A DNA stretch of 7,313 bases, from the NCBI GenBank assembly GCA_020438665.1, contig JAGQUE010000304.1, forward strand, positions 1-7,313, given 5' to 3'. A program made the translations under genes and the position numbers. This DNA comes from Nocardioidaceae bacterium (GTDB lineage Bacteria > Actinomycetota > Actinomycetes > Propionibacteriales > Nocardioidaceae). Positions within the stretch are counted from its first letter, which is position 1. Every line of letters begins with the position of its first letter. Below, in pieces: positions 1-6,008 of the stretch. The notes beneath the pieces are model-generated. The model was not told the origin of the DNA and made no database searches. It saw nothing but the letters and a program-made list of their open reading frames with translations.

Positions 1-1
1 T

Positions 2-106
2 CCGGCAGCGCCGACGGAGCCGGCCGCCACCGCGTCGTCGGGCGCGGCCCACCAGCCACGCACCGACGTCGACATCCACAACGCCACGTCGCTGTTCGAC
101 TTCTGA
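2..106 (+). CDS. C-terminal tail of an unidentified protein (5' end outside window)
   Basis: An open frame runs from the window edge to a TGA at 104-106, giving 34 residues and ending in ...NATSLFDF. Nearly every codon ends in G or C, which matches the coding bias of the neighbouring genes and supports a real gene end. The first half is a low-complexity Ala/Pro/Thr/Ser stretch like a flexible linker, and the last 15 residues are polar to hydrophobic. No domain can be recognised in this fragment, so I give no function. It lies 105 bp upstream of the molybdenum hydroxylase operon on the same strand and is followed at once by a GC hairpin, so it is probably a separate transcription unit. It could still be functionally related. 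Confidence 0.65.
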   Translation, partial: PAAPTEPAATASSGAAHQPRTDVDIHNATSLFDF

Positions 107-119
107 GAACACCACCTGG

Positions 120-146
120 GCCCGGGGGCTGACCCCGGTCCCGGGC
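120..146 (+). terminator. GC-rich hairpin after the upstream gene
   Basis: GCCCGGG (120-126) is the perfect inverted repeat of CCCGGGC (140-146). A G-T wobble (127/139) can extend it. A competing 6-bp hairpin, CCGGGG (122-127) with CCCCGG (133-138) around a 5-nt loop, uses the same bases. It starts 14 bp after the upstream stop codon. There is no T-tract, which is usual for actinobacterial terminators. It probably ends the upstream transcript and insulates the operon that follows. Confidence 0.45.
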
Positions 147-158
147 TATGCATACGAT
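129..158 (+). promoter_or_regulatory. Possible sigma-70-type promoter for the molybdenum hydroxylase operon
   Basis: CTGACC (129-134) matches TTGACA at 4 of 6 positions. TACGAT (153-158), 18 bp downstream, matches TATAAT at 4 of 6. Transcription would start near 165, giving a leader of about 47 nt. Two small palindromes sit here: TATGCATA (147-154), touching the -10 box, and GATGC-AAC-GCATC (174-186) in the leader. Either could be an operator half, but neither matches a regulator family I can name. The -35 box overlaps the hairpin, which weakens the call. Confidence 0.3.
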
Positions 159-200
159 CGGCTGTCCCAACCCGATGCAACGCATCCGACGCAACGACGC

Positions 201-207
201 GAGGTGG
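201..207 (+). promoter_or_regulatory. Ribosome binding site of the large molybdenum subunit
   Basis: The purine-rich GAGGTGG ends 4 nt before the ATG at 212, with the GAGG core 7 nt from the start. It is the only good Shine-Dalgarno sequence nearby and decides for ATG 212, the position at which the protein begins with the expected hammerhead-type N-terminus. Confidence 0.7.
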
Positions 208-211
208 TGTC

Positions 212-2521
212 ATGACGACCGTGCAGGCCGCTCCCTTCATCCGGCCGGACGGCAAGGAGAAGGTGACGGGGCTCGGGCGCTACACCGCGGACATCAACCT
301 CACCGGCCAGGCCCATGCGGCGTTCCGCTATGCCGACCATCCGCACGCACGGATCACCCGGATCGACACCACGGCCGCCCGGGCGATCCCGGGCGTCTAT
401 GCCGTGGTCACCCATGAGGACGTGCCGGAGAACCTCTATGGCGGCATGGTCCAGGACCGGCTGATGTTCGCCAAGGACACCGTGCGCTGGGAGGGCGACG
501 TCGTCGCCGGTGTCGCCGCCCGCACCCAGGCGATCGCCCGCGAGGCCGCCGCCGCCATCGTGGTCGACTACGACGTCCTGCCACCGCTGCCCGACTATGT
601 CGCCAACGCCACCGCCGACGCGCCCCTCGTGCACGCCGGCTGGACCGCCTATTCCGGCGAGGAGGAGATGGGCCGCGACGGCAACGTCGTGGGCCACTCG
701 ACCATCGTCAAGGGCGATGCCGCCGCCGCGATGGCCGGCGCCGACGTCGTGGTGAGGAGCCACTACCGCGCCGACGCCTCCCAAGGTGCGCCGATCGAGC
801 CGCGCGCGATCCTGGCCCAGTGGAACGGCGACCGCGTCACCATCTGGTCCTCGACGCAGGTGCCGTTCGCCGCCCGTGACGGCGTCGCGCACGTCCTCGG
901 CATCCCGCAGTCCCACGTGCGGGTGATCGTGCCGCTGCTCGGTGGCGGCTTCGGCTCCAAGTGCGACTTCCATTTCGAGGGGCACGTCGCCGCGCTGGCC
1001 AAGGCGGCCAAGCGGCCGGTCAAGCTGGTCTTCAGCCGGCGCGAGGAGTTCTTCGCCCCCGACCACCGGCGCGAGGGCCTCGACATCGACCTCGAGACCG
1101 GCGTGACCCGCGACGGCCACATCGTCGCTCGGCGGGCGACCCTCCACCTCGACAAGGGCGCCTACACCGGCGAGGGCGGCTTCTTCGCCCAGATGGCCGC
1201 CATGCACGCCTGCGGCCCCTACGAGCTCGACAACGTCGAGGTCCGCGCGATGCTGACCTACTCGACCAACCAGCCGTCGTCCTCGATCCGGGCACCAACG
1301 GCGCCCCAGGTCTGCTGGGCCCTCGAGCAGCACATGGACGAGGTCGCCGCCGAGCTCGGACTCGACCCGGTCGAGCTGCGCCGCCGTACCCTCATCGACA
1401 CCGGATCGGTCAGCGCCACCGGACAGGTCTTCGACGAGATCGGCATGAAGCAGACCCTGGAGGCCGCCCTGGAGATGATCGGCTATGGCGAGGAGCTCCC
1501 CGAGGACGAGGCCATCGGTGTCGCCTGCGGGTGGTGGCCGAGCATGGCCTCGCCCTCGGGCGCCTATGTCAAGCTCAACGGCGACGGAACCGCGACCATC
1601 GTGACCGGCGCCCAGGAGTGCGGCACCGGTGCCGTGATGGCGCTGCCAGTGCTCGCTGCCGAGCAGCTCGGGATGAAGCCCGAGGACTTCTCGATCCTCT
1701 ATCAGGACACCGACGCCGGGCCCTGGGACATGGGCGCCTCGGGCTCCCAGACCACGTTCAACAACGGGCGGGCCGTGATCGCCGCGGCGATCGAGGTCCG
1801 CAGCCAGCTGCTCGAGATGGCCTCCGAGCGGCTCGAGGTCGGTGTCGACGACCTCGAGCTGGTCGACGGCGCGGCGCGGGTCAAGGGGGCGCCGTCCTCG
1901 TCGGTCACCATCGCCGAGCTCGCCGGCACCGGGACCCCCTTGCTCGGCAAGGGATCCGGGGTCATCCCCGACAACCCGCCCACCCAGCTGCCGGAGGGCT
2001 GCGTCGGCAAGATCGGGATCGACTCGTTCCTCGCCCCGCAGCTGATCACCCAGGCCGCCCGCGTCAAGGTCGACCGCGAGACGGGCGTCGTCCGCGTGGT
2101 GAAGTTCGCCGCGGCCCACGACTCCGGCGTGATCATCAACAAGATCGGCGCCGACGGCCAGGTCTTTGGGGGCGTCATGATGGGGATCGGGCAGGCGCTC
2201 ACCGAGGCGACCTGGACCGACGAGGACGGGCGTCAGCGCAACCCGGGGCTGCTGGACTACAAGCTCCAGACCGCCAGCGATGCCCCCGAGATCGAGGTCC
2301 GCTGGATCGAGATCGACACCCCCAACGCCGGGCCCAAGGGGTCCAAGGGCGTCGGTGAGCCGCCGAGCGTCCCGACGTCCGGCGCGGTCGGCAACGCGAT
2401 CGCCAAGGTGATCGGGCGGCGGGTGCGCGAGCTGCCGATGACGCCGGAGCGCGTGTGGGCGGCGGCCAACGGGATCGGGGCCAACGGGATCGGGGCCAAC
2501 GGGATCGAGGAGGACCAGTGA
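212..2521 (+). CDS. Molybdenum hydroxylase large subunit, molybdopterin-binding (xanthine dehydrogenase family)
   Basis: This 769-residue protein is the catalytic subunit of a cytoplasmic molybdenum hydroxylase. Such enzymes add water-derived oxygen to aldehydes or heteroaromatic rings and pass electrons through FeS clusters to FAD. Residues about 15-125 form the a/b hammerhead domain, and about 130-740 the two Mo-cofactor domains. Visible cofactor motifs are STQ (214-216), GGGFGSK (244-250), SSSIRAPTAPQ (356-366), GASGSQTT (508-515) and GVGEPP (713-718). Glu716 fits the catalytic base. By analogy with bovine xanthine oxidase, Q216, F247, R360 and E716 match Q767, F798, R912 and E1261. The purine-binding E802 is replaced by C251, and Q1040 in the usual ExGQG motif is Thr472 (ECGTG). 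The CO dehydrogenase loop AYxCSFR is absent. It is therefore probably neither a xanthine nor a CO dehydrogenase, and the substrate is unknown. The C-terminus carries a three-copy ANGIG repeat. The stop overlaps the next start by 4 bp. Confidence 0.93.
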   Translation: MTTVQAAPFIRPDGKEKVTGLGRYTADINLTGQAHAAFRYADHPHARITRIDTTAARAIPGVYAVVTHEDVPENLYGGMVQDRLMFAKDTVRWEGDVVAGVAARTQAIAREAAAAIVVDYDVLPPLPDYVANATADAPLVHAGWTAYSGEEEMGRDGNVVGHSTIVKGDAAAAMAGADVVVRSHYRADASQGAPIEPRAILAQWNGDRVTIWSSTQVPFAARDGVAHVLGIPQSHVRVIVPLLGGGFGSKCDFHFEGHVAALAKAAKRPVKLVFSRREEFFAPDHRREGLDIDLETGVTRDGHIVARRATLHLDKGAYTGEGGFFAQMAAMHACGPYELDNVEVRAMLTYSTNQPSSSIRAPTAPQVCWALEQHMDEVAAELGLDPVELRRRTLIDTGSVSATGQVFDEIGMKQTLEAALEMIGYGEELPEDEAIGVACGWWPSMASPSGAYVKLNGDGTATIVTGAQECGTGAVMALPVLAAEQLGMKPEDFSILYQDTDAGPWDMGASGSQTTFNNGRAVIAAAIEVRSQLLEMASERLEVGVDDLELVDGAARVKGAPSSSVTIAELAGTGTPLLGKGSGVIPDNPPTQLPEGCVGKIGIDSFLAPQLITQAARVKVDRETGVVRVVKFAAAHDSGVIINKIGADGQVFGGVMMGIGQALTEATWTDEDGRQRNPGLLDYKLQTASDAPEIEVRWIEIDTPNAGPKGSKGVGEPPSVPTSGAVGNAIAKVIGRRVRELPMTPERVWAAANGIGANGIGANGIEEDQ
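2465..2509 (+). repeat. 15-bp in-frame tandem repeat, three copies
   Basis: Three head-to-tail copies of GCCAACGGGATCGGG occupy 2465-2479, 2480-2494 and 2495-2509. The third differs at one base near its end (GAG instead of GGG). They encode ANGIG-ANGIG-ANGIE (residues 752-766), past the conserved fold of the large subunit. The last GAG codon is also part of the GAGGAGGA Shine-Dalgarno sequence (2507-2514) for the downstream GTG. The array looks like a slippage product that can change length without shifting the frame. Confidence 0.9.
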
Positions 2522-3456
2522 GCAGCTATGTCGAGGCCCGCGACGTCGCGGGCGCGGTCGCCGCGATGGCGAGCGGCGCCCGGCCGATCGCCGGCGGCAC
2601 CGACCTCGTCGTCGGTGCGCGCCACGGCAAGGCGCCGCTGCCCGACTCGCTCGTCGGCATCCACCGGATCGTCGGTCTCGCCGAGATCGCCGAGGCCGAC
2701 GGGGTGATCCGGATCGGGTCGCTGGCGACGCACGCGTCGATCCTCGGGTCCGGGGTGCTGCGCGCGGCCGCGCCCGGGCTGCTGGACGCGTCGTCGATCG
2801 TCGGCTCCCATGCCACCCGTGCCAACGGCACCATCGGCGGCAACGTCATGAACGCCTCGCCGGCCATGGACACCGGCGCGCCGCTGCTGTGCCACGGTGC
2901 GGTCGCCGTCCTCACCGGACCGTCGGGCACCCGTCGGCTCGGGCTCGACGAGCTGTGGACCGGCCCGGGCCGGACGTCGGCCTCCGCCGACGAGCTCATG
3001 GAGGGGCTCGAGCTGCCGGTGCCGCCGGCCGGGTCGGGCAGTGCCTACGTGCGGCTGCAGTATCGCCGCCAGATGGAGATCGCGGTCGTCGGTGCGGCGG
3101 CGTACGTCGAGCTCGACGGCGACACGATCACCACCGCCCGGGTCGCCATCACCGCTCTGACCCCGGTCATCTGCCGCGTCCCCGCCGCCGAGGAGTCGCT
3201 CGTGGGTCAGCGATGGGACGCCAGCGCCATGCCGGCGAGCGGTTCCTCTGCCGATGTGGGCCAGCCGGCATTCATCAGTGCCGCCGGAGGGGCGGCCGCC
3301 GCAGCAGCGACGCCGATCAGCGACGTCCGGGCGTCGGCCGCCTATCGCACGGCGATGGCCGCGGTGGTCGCCCGCCGTGCCGTCACGGCCGCCCTGCGAC
3401 GCGCCGCCGGCAAGCCCGTCACCATCCCCGCCAGCGACTGGAGCGAGCAGCGATGA
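2518..3456 (+). CDS. Molybdenum hydroxylase medium subunit, FAD-binding
   Basis: A 312-residue subunit that binds FAD and passes electrons from the FeS subunit to the final acceptor. Residues about 1-170 are the FAD_binding_5 domain with both signature loops, AGGTDL (25-30) and TIGGNVMNASPAMD (105-118). Residues about 175-300 fit the CO_deh_flav_C domain. Length is normal for the family (about 280-330). I chose GTG 2518 because it overlaps the upstream stop as GTGA, has GAGGAGGA at 2507-2514, and starts at the expected family N-terminus. The upstream in-frame GTG 2455 would add 21 residues read from the tandem repeat in another frame. There is no Cys-rich insertion, so it lacks the extra [4Fe-4S] cluster seen in 4-hydroxybenzoyl-CoA reductase. 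It is translationally coupled on both sides. Confidence 0.93.
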   Translation: MSSYVEARDVAGAVAAMASGARPIAGGTDLVVGARHGKAPLPDSLVGIHRIVGLAEIAEADGVIRIGSLATHASILGSGVLRAAAPGLLDASSIVGSHATRANGTIGGNVMNASPAMDTGAPLLCHGAVAVLTGPSGTRRLGLDELWTGPGRTSASADELMEGLELPVPPAGSGSAYVRLQYRRQMEIAVVGAAAYVELDGDTITTARVAITALTPVICRVPAAEESLVGQRWDASAMPASGSSADVGQPAFISAAGGAAAAAATPISDVRASAAYRTAMAAVVARRAVTAALRRAAGKPVTIPASDWSEQR

Positions 3457-3914
3457 GCACCGAGATCACCCTGATCGTCAACGGCGAGCCCTACCCGGTC
3501 GTCATCGACGAGTACGCGAGTCTCCTCCACACGGTGCGGGACCAGGTGGGGCTCACCGGACCCAAGGAGGGCTGCGACGACTCGGAGTGCGGCGCCTGCA
3601 TGATGCTGCTCGACGGTCGCCCGGTGAACGCCTGCTCCTATCTCGCGGTTCAGGCCGATGGAGCCGAGATCACCACGGTCGAGGGGCTCTCCGACGGCGA
3701 GCACCTGTCCACGCTCCAGAGCGCCTTCCTCGAGCACGGTGGCGTCCAGTGCGGCTTCTGCACCCCGGGCATGCTCATCTCGGCGACGGCACTGCTGGCC
3801 GCCAACCCGACCCCGACCGAGGACGAGATCCGGATCGGCCTCTCCGGCAACCTGTGCCGCTGCACCGGCTATGACGGCATCATCAAGGCCGTCGCCCAGG
3901 CCGCCGCCGACTGA
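3453..3914 (+). CDS. Molybdenum hydroxylase small subunit, 2x[2Fe-2S]
   Basis: A 153-residue iron-sulfur subunit that carries electrons from the Mo site to FAD. The N-terminal plant-ferredoxin-like domain (about 1-75) binds one [2Fe-2S] cluster through Cys41, 46, 49 and 61 (C-x4-C-x2-C then C). The C-terminal four-helix domain (about 80-150) binds the second through Cys100, 103, 135 and 137 (QCGFCTPGM and CRCTGY). All eight ligands are present, so the subunit should be functional. The first loop reads GCDDSECGAC where many relatives have GCGxGxCGAC, but the spacing is unchanged. ATG 3453 overlaps the previous stop as ATGA, with a weak GGAG at 3440-3443, so translation is probably coupled. No XdhC-, CoxF- or MobA-type maturation gene follows, so cofactor insertion must be supplied from elsewhere. 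Confidence 0.95.
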   Translation: MSTEITLIVNGEPYPVVIDEYASLLHTVRDQVGLTGPKEGCDDSECGACMMLLDGRPVNACSYLAVQADGAEITTVEGLSDGEHLSTLQSAFLEHGGVQCGFCTPGMLISATALLAANPTPTEDEIRIGLSGNLCRCTGYDGIIKAVAQAAAD

Positions 3915-3929
3915 CACCCGCCACCGGAG

Positions 3930-3956
3930 GGAACCGAATCGCCCCCGTCACCGGTC
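3930..3956 (+). promoter_or_regulatory. Candidate ECF-type promoter of the sigma factor gene
   Basis: GGAACC (3930-3935) is the classical -35 motif of many ECF sigma factors. After 16 bp comes CGGTC (3952-3956), close to the CGTC/CGTT-like -10 motifs of these promoters. Transcription would start near 3963 and leave a short leader with AGGGGGAGA (3969-3977) before the GTG at 3981. The match suggests that the downstream ECF sigma factor activates its own operon, a common ECF arrangement. The evidence is pattern only. Confidence 0.4.
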
Positions 3957-3980
3957 ATATCGGGTGCCAGGGGGAGACCG

Positions 3981-4460
3981 GTGGAGTTCAGCGAGTACGT
4001 CGCCGCGAGGCGCACCCAGCTGGTGCGCTCCGCGGTGCTGCTCGGCTGTCCGACGGCCGACGCCGAGGACCTCGTCCAGAGCACGCTGACCAAGGCCCTC
4101 CGGTCCTGGTCGCGCGTGTCTCGCGCCCGCCAGCCGGACGCCTACGTCTATCGCATCCTCACCAACACGCTGCGCGACACCCGCAGCCGCCGCTGGACCG
4201 ACGAGGTGCCGACCGAGGTGCTGCCCCCCACTGCCGCCGCCGACGACGCCGACGTCACGACCGGCCTCGCCGTACGCCGTGCCCTCGCGGCCATGTCGCG
4301 GGAGCACCGCGAGGTGCTCGTGCTGCGGTTCTATGCCGACCTCTCCGAGGCCGAGACGGCGGCGGCGCTCGGCATCCCGGCCGGTACGGCGAAGTCGCGC
4401 ACCGCCCGCGCCCTGGCCGCCCTGGCGGCCGACGACGACATCAGGAGCACACGATGCTGA
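3981..4460 (+). CDS. SigE-family ECF RNA polymerase sigma factor
   Basis: A 159-residue group IV sigma factor of the actinobacterial 'SigE family' type. It would direct RNA polymerase to a small stress or envelope regulon. Region sigma-2 covers about residues 5-72, including AEDLVQSTLTKAL (28-40), which fits the core-binding and -10 recognition helices. Sigma-4 covers about 98-148, including REVLVLRFYADLSEAETA and the helix-turn-helix GIPAGTAKSRTARAL (131-145). There is no extra C-terminal SnoaL-like domain, so it is the minimal ECF form. The start is GTG 3981, which has a strong AGGGGGAGA at 3969-3977. The stop overlaps the next gene's start by 7 bp, so the downstream membrane protein is translationally coupled and is the likely partner or regulator. 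A GGAACC-type promoter upstream suggests autoregulation. Confidence 0.92.
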   Translation: MEFSEYVAARRTQLVRSAVLLGCPTADAEDLVQSTLTKALRSWSRVSRARQPDAYVYRILTNTLRDTRSRRWTDEVPTEVLPPTAAADDADVTTGLAVRRALAAMSREHREVLVLRFYADLSEAETAAALGIPAGTAKSRTARALAALAADDDIRSTRC

Positions 4461-5377
4461 CCGAGACCGAGGCCCGGGAACTGCTCGCCCGGGCCGCCCT
4501 GACCGTCGATGTCGCCCCGATGTCCCGTCCGGCGCCGGTCCCGCGTCGCTCGCGCCGCTGGGTCGCCATCGGCGCGGCCGCCGCCACCGCTGCGGTCCTC
4601 GGCGGGGTCACGTTCGTCGCCGTCTCCCACGGCGGCCCCGACCGGCCGCTCGCCCACCAGCCGTCTCCCTCGGTGACCTCGTCGGCGGGCACCGCCCTTG
4701 GCGCCGACCAGGTCCCGTCGGTGTTCGGCTATGACGCCCGCTCGGCCCAGGCCATGCTCGAGGCGGCTGGGCTGACGGTGACCGTCAAGCACCGCAAGCT
4801 CTATTGCACCGGCGACGATGGTCGCGCCCTGGCCACCGCACCGGCCGTCGGGACGACGTACTCCGTCGGCGACCCGGTCACGCTGATCGTCGGGCAGAAC
4901 CAGACTGTCCCCTGCCCGTCCTCGCCCAGACCCGACCGGCGAGCCTTCGCCTGGGCGCTGCTCGATTTCGCCAACGGCCGTGGCACCACCCCCCTGACCC
5001 GGACGTCCCGCGTCACCCTGTCGGTCAACGGGCGCTCGACCGTGGTCAGCGGCGCGGAGTTCGACGACCCCGCCAGGTGGCCGGTCTGCAACAGCAGCAC
5101 CAACGAGGCCACCTGCCCCGGTTCGGCCTTGGACGTGCTGCGGGAGGCGTCGGCCGAGGTGATGGGGCTCAACGGCCGCTGGGAAACACCGAAGCTCGGG
5201 GTGACCGGCTCCGACACGCGCCTCAGGATCTCCGTTGCCGTGCCTGTCGACGGGATCGTCGGACCCCACTGGCGGATCACGGTCGACCGCGCCTCCACCC
5301 GCCCACCCGCGGGTGCGCCGGAGTACAGCCATTGGGCAATCAGCGCCGTCCACCTGGCATGGACGACGTCACGCTGA
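4454..5377 (+). CDS. Single-pass membrane protein with extracytoplasmic PASTA-like domain; possible sigma-factor partner
   Basis: 307 residues. Residues 1-35 are a short, basic-ended cytoplasmic tail, and 36-58 form one transmembrane helix preceded by RRSRR, giving an N-in topology. Residues 59-85 are a Pro/Ser linker. Residues 87-147 (VPSVFGYDARSAQAMLEAAG, then APAVGTTYSVGDPVTLIV) match the PASTA fold pattern, the domain used by PknB-type kinases and penicillin-binding proteins at the cell wall. Residues about 160-307 form a second extracytoplasmic region I do not recognise. The four cysteines (118, 154, 212, 221) are all extracytoplasmic and could make two disulfides. AGGAG (4443-4447) precedes ATG 4454. 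The overlap with the sigma gene suggests an anti-sigma or sensor role, but the cytoplasmic part lacks the HxxxCxxC zinc anti-sigma motif, so that role is inference. It could instead be a target of the sigma factor. Confidence 0.85.
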   Translation: MLTETEARELLARAALTVDVAPMSRPAPVPRRSRRWVAIGAAAATAAVLGGVTFVAVSHGGPDRPLAHQPSPSVTSSAGTALGADQVPSVFGYDARSAQAMLEAAGLTVTVKHRKLYCTGDDGRALATAPAVGTTYSVGDPVTLIVGQNQTVPCPSSPRPDRRAFAWALLDFANGRGTTPLTRTSRVTLSVNGRSTVVSGAEFDDPARWPVCNSSTNEATCPGSALDVLREASAEVMGLNGRWETPKLGVTGSDTRLRISVAVPVDGIVGPHWRITVDRASTRPPAGAPEYSHWAISAVHLAWTTSR

Positions 5378-5425
5378 CGTCATATGGCGTCAAACTTCTC
5401 TTGACATGACGTCACAATGGTGTCA
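5374..5425 (+). promoter_or_regulatory. Operator: four phased copies of ATGRYGTCA
   Basis: Four direct copies of one 9-mer: CTGACGTCA (5374-5382), ATGGCGTCA (5384-5392), ATGACGTCA (5406-5414) and ATGGTGTCA (5417-5425). Their starts are 10, 22 and 11 bp apart, about one, two and one helical turns, so all lie on one DNA face. Copies 1 and 3 contain the perfect palindrome TGACGTCA. Ribbon-helix-helix proteins typically bind such short repeated half-sites cooperatively, and the next gene encodes one, so this is probably its own operator. Copies 3 and 4 fill the space between the -35 and -10 boxes, which fits repression. Copy 1 overlaps the stop codon of the upstream PASTA gene. Confidence 0.7.
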
Positions 5426-5429
5426 TTGT
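5401..5429 (+). promoter_or_regulatory. Promoter of the RHH-DUF4097 operon, probably leaderless
   Basis: TTGACA (5401-5406) is a perfect -35 box. With 17-bp spacing the -10 is CATTGT (5424-5429), which keeps the A at position 2 and T at position 6 of the actinobacterial xANNNT pattern. Transcription would start about 5436-5437, at the ATG of the RHH gene. No Shine-Dalgarno sequence exists before that ATG, which agrees with a leaderless transcript. A weaker alternative is CACAAT (5413-5418) as -10 with a poor -35, which would also give a leader too short for a ribosome binding site. Confidence 0.6.
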
Positions 5430-5436
5430 GGTGCGC

Positions 5437-5982
5437 ATGGACATCACGCCGTACGTCGACAACCTCCGCCGAGACCTGGTGGCCGCTTCCGAGGCCGGCG
5501 GCGACGAGGTCCGCCAGGCGGCCGAGAGGCTGGCCATGGCGCTGGACCCGTCGGCCCGGCTCGCGCTGATGGAGGCGATCTCCCACGCCGCCGCCGAGAT
5601 CACCGCCGAGATGCCCGCGGGCAGCGTCGACGTCCGGCTCAACGGCCGCGACCTCGACTTCGTCGTCGAGGGCGCCGCTCCCCTGCCTGCCGCTGCGCCG
5701 ACCCCGCCGCCGCCCGGCCTGGACGACATCGAGGACGAAGGGGGCCTGGCCCGCATCACGCTCCGCATCCCCGAGTCGGTCAAGACCAAGGCCGAGGACA
5801 AGGCCGGCCGCGCCGGCCAGAGCCTCAACACCTGGCTGGTCAACGTCGTCCGGTCCGCCACCAACGACAACGCCATCAATGTCGACATCGACCTGTCGAG
5901 CATCCCGTTCCTCGACGGCCGGAGCCCCTTCGGGGGAGGCGGCCGCAGCAAGCACACCAAGCGGATGACCGGCTGGGTCTAG
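5437..5982 (+). CDS. Ribbon-helix-helix DNA-binding regulator (HicB-antitoxin-like annotation family)
   Basis: 181 residues. Residues 1-60 are mostly helical (opening MDITPYVDNLRRDL). Residues 62-79 look like two beta strands (SVDVRLNG, DLDFVVEG), and 80-95 are a Pro/Ala linker. Residues 105-140 form a ribbon-helix-helix domain: strand ARITLRIPESV, then helices KTKAEDKAGRAG and SLNTWLVNVVRSA. The C-terminal tail is Gly-rich, then basic, ending KHTKRMTGWV. Such proteins bind DNA as dimers through the paired strand, and relatives are often labelled HicB-family antitoxins. No HicA toxin lies next to it, so I read it as an autoregulator of this operon acting on the four upstream repeats. ATG 5437 is chosen because the in-frame GTGs at 5428 and 5431 lie in or beside the predicted -10 box. 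Confidence 0.85.
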   Translation: MDITPYVDNLRRDLVAASEAGGDEVRQAAERLAMALDPSARLALMEAISHAAAEITAEMPAGSVDVRLNGRDLDFVVEGAAPLPAAAPTPPPPGLDDIEDEGGLARITLRIPESVKTKAEDKAGRAGQSLNTWLVNVVRSATNDNAINVDIDLSSIPFLDGRSPFGGGGRSKHTKRMTGWV

Positions 5983-6008
5983 CCGCCCACCGCCCCGTCC
6001 GCCCCCTC

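Noticed and set aside
146..2119. Very long open frame on the minus strand (657 codons) opposite the large Mo subunit
   Set aside because: It is a shadow created by the G/C-ending codons of the plus-strand gene. The translation is Gly/Asp/Val/Arg-rich low complexity with no domain, while the plus strand has clear motifs throughout.
961..2358. Plus-strand open frame of 465 codons in another frame inside the large subunit
   Set aside because: The product is almost entirely Arg/Pro/Gly/Ala with no recognisable fold, the typical off-frame signature of high-GC coding DNA.
2455..2517. Upstream GTG start for the FAD subunit adding 21 residues
   Set aside because: The extension reads the ANGIG repeat in another frame (GQRDR copies) and lies before the true Shine-Dalgarno. 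GTG 2518 has coupling, a ribosome binding site and the family N-terminus.
212..3914. Aerobic CO dehydrogenase (coxLMS)
   Set aside because: The gene order and folds are compatible, but the large subunit has SSSIRAPTAPQ in the active-site loop instead of AYxCSFR, so CO oxidation is not supported.
5374..5425. CRISPR array or mobile-element direct repeats
   Set aside because: The units are only 9 bp, number four, lie in a promoter and are helically phased. They fit operator sites, not CRISPR or insertion-site repeats.
5428..5436. GTG 5428 or 5431 as start of the RHH gene
   Set aside because: They fall in or next to the predicted -10 box and have no ribosome binding site. ATG 5437 fits a leaderless start.
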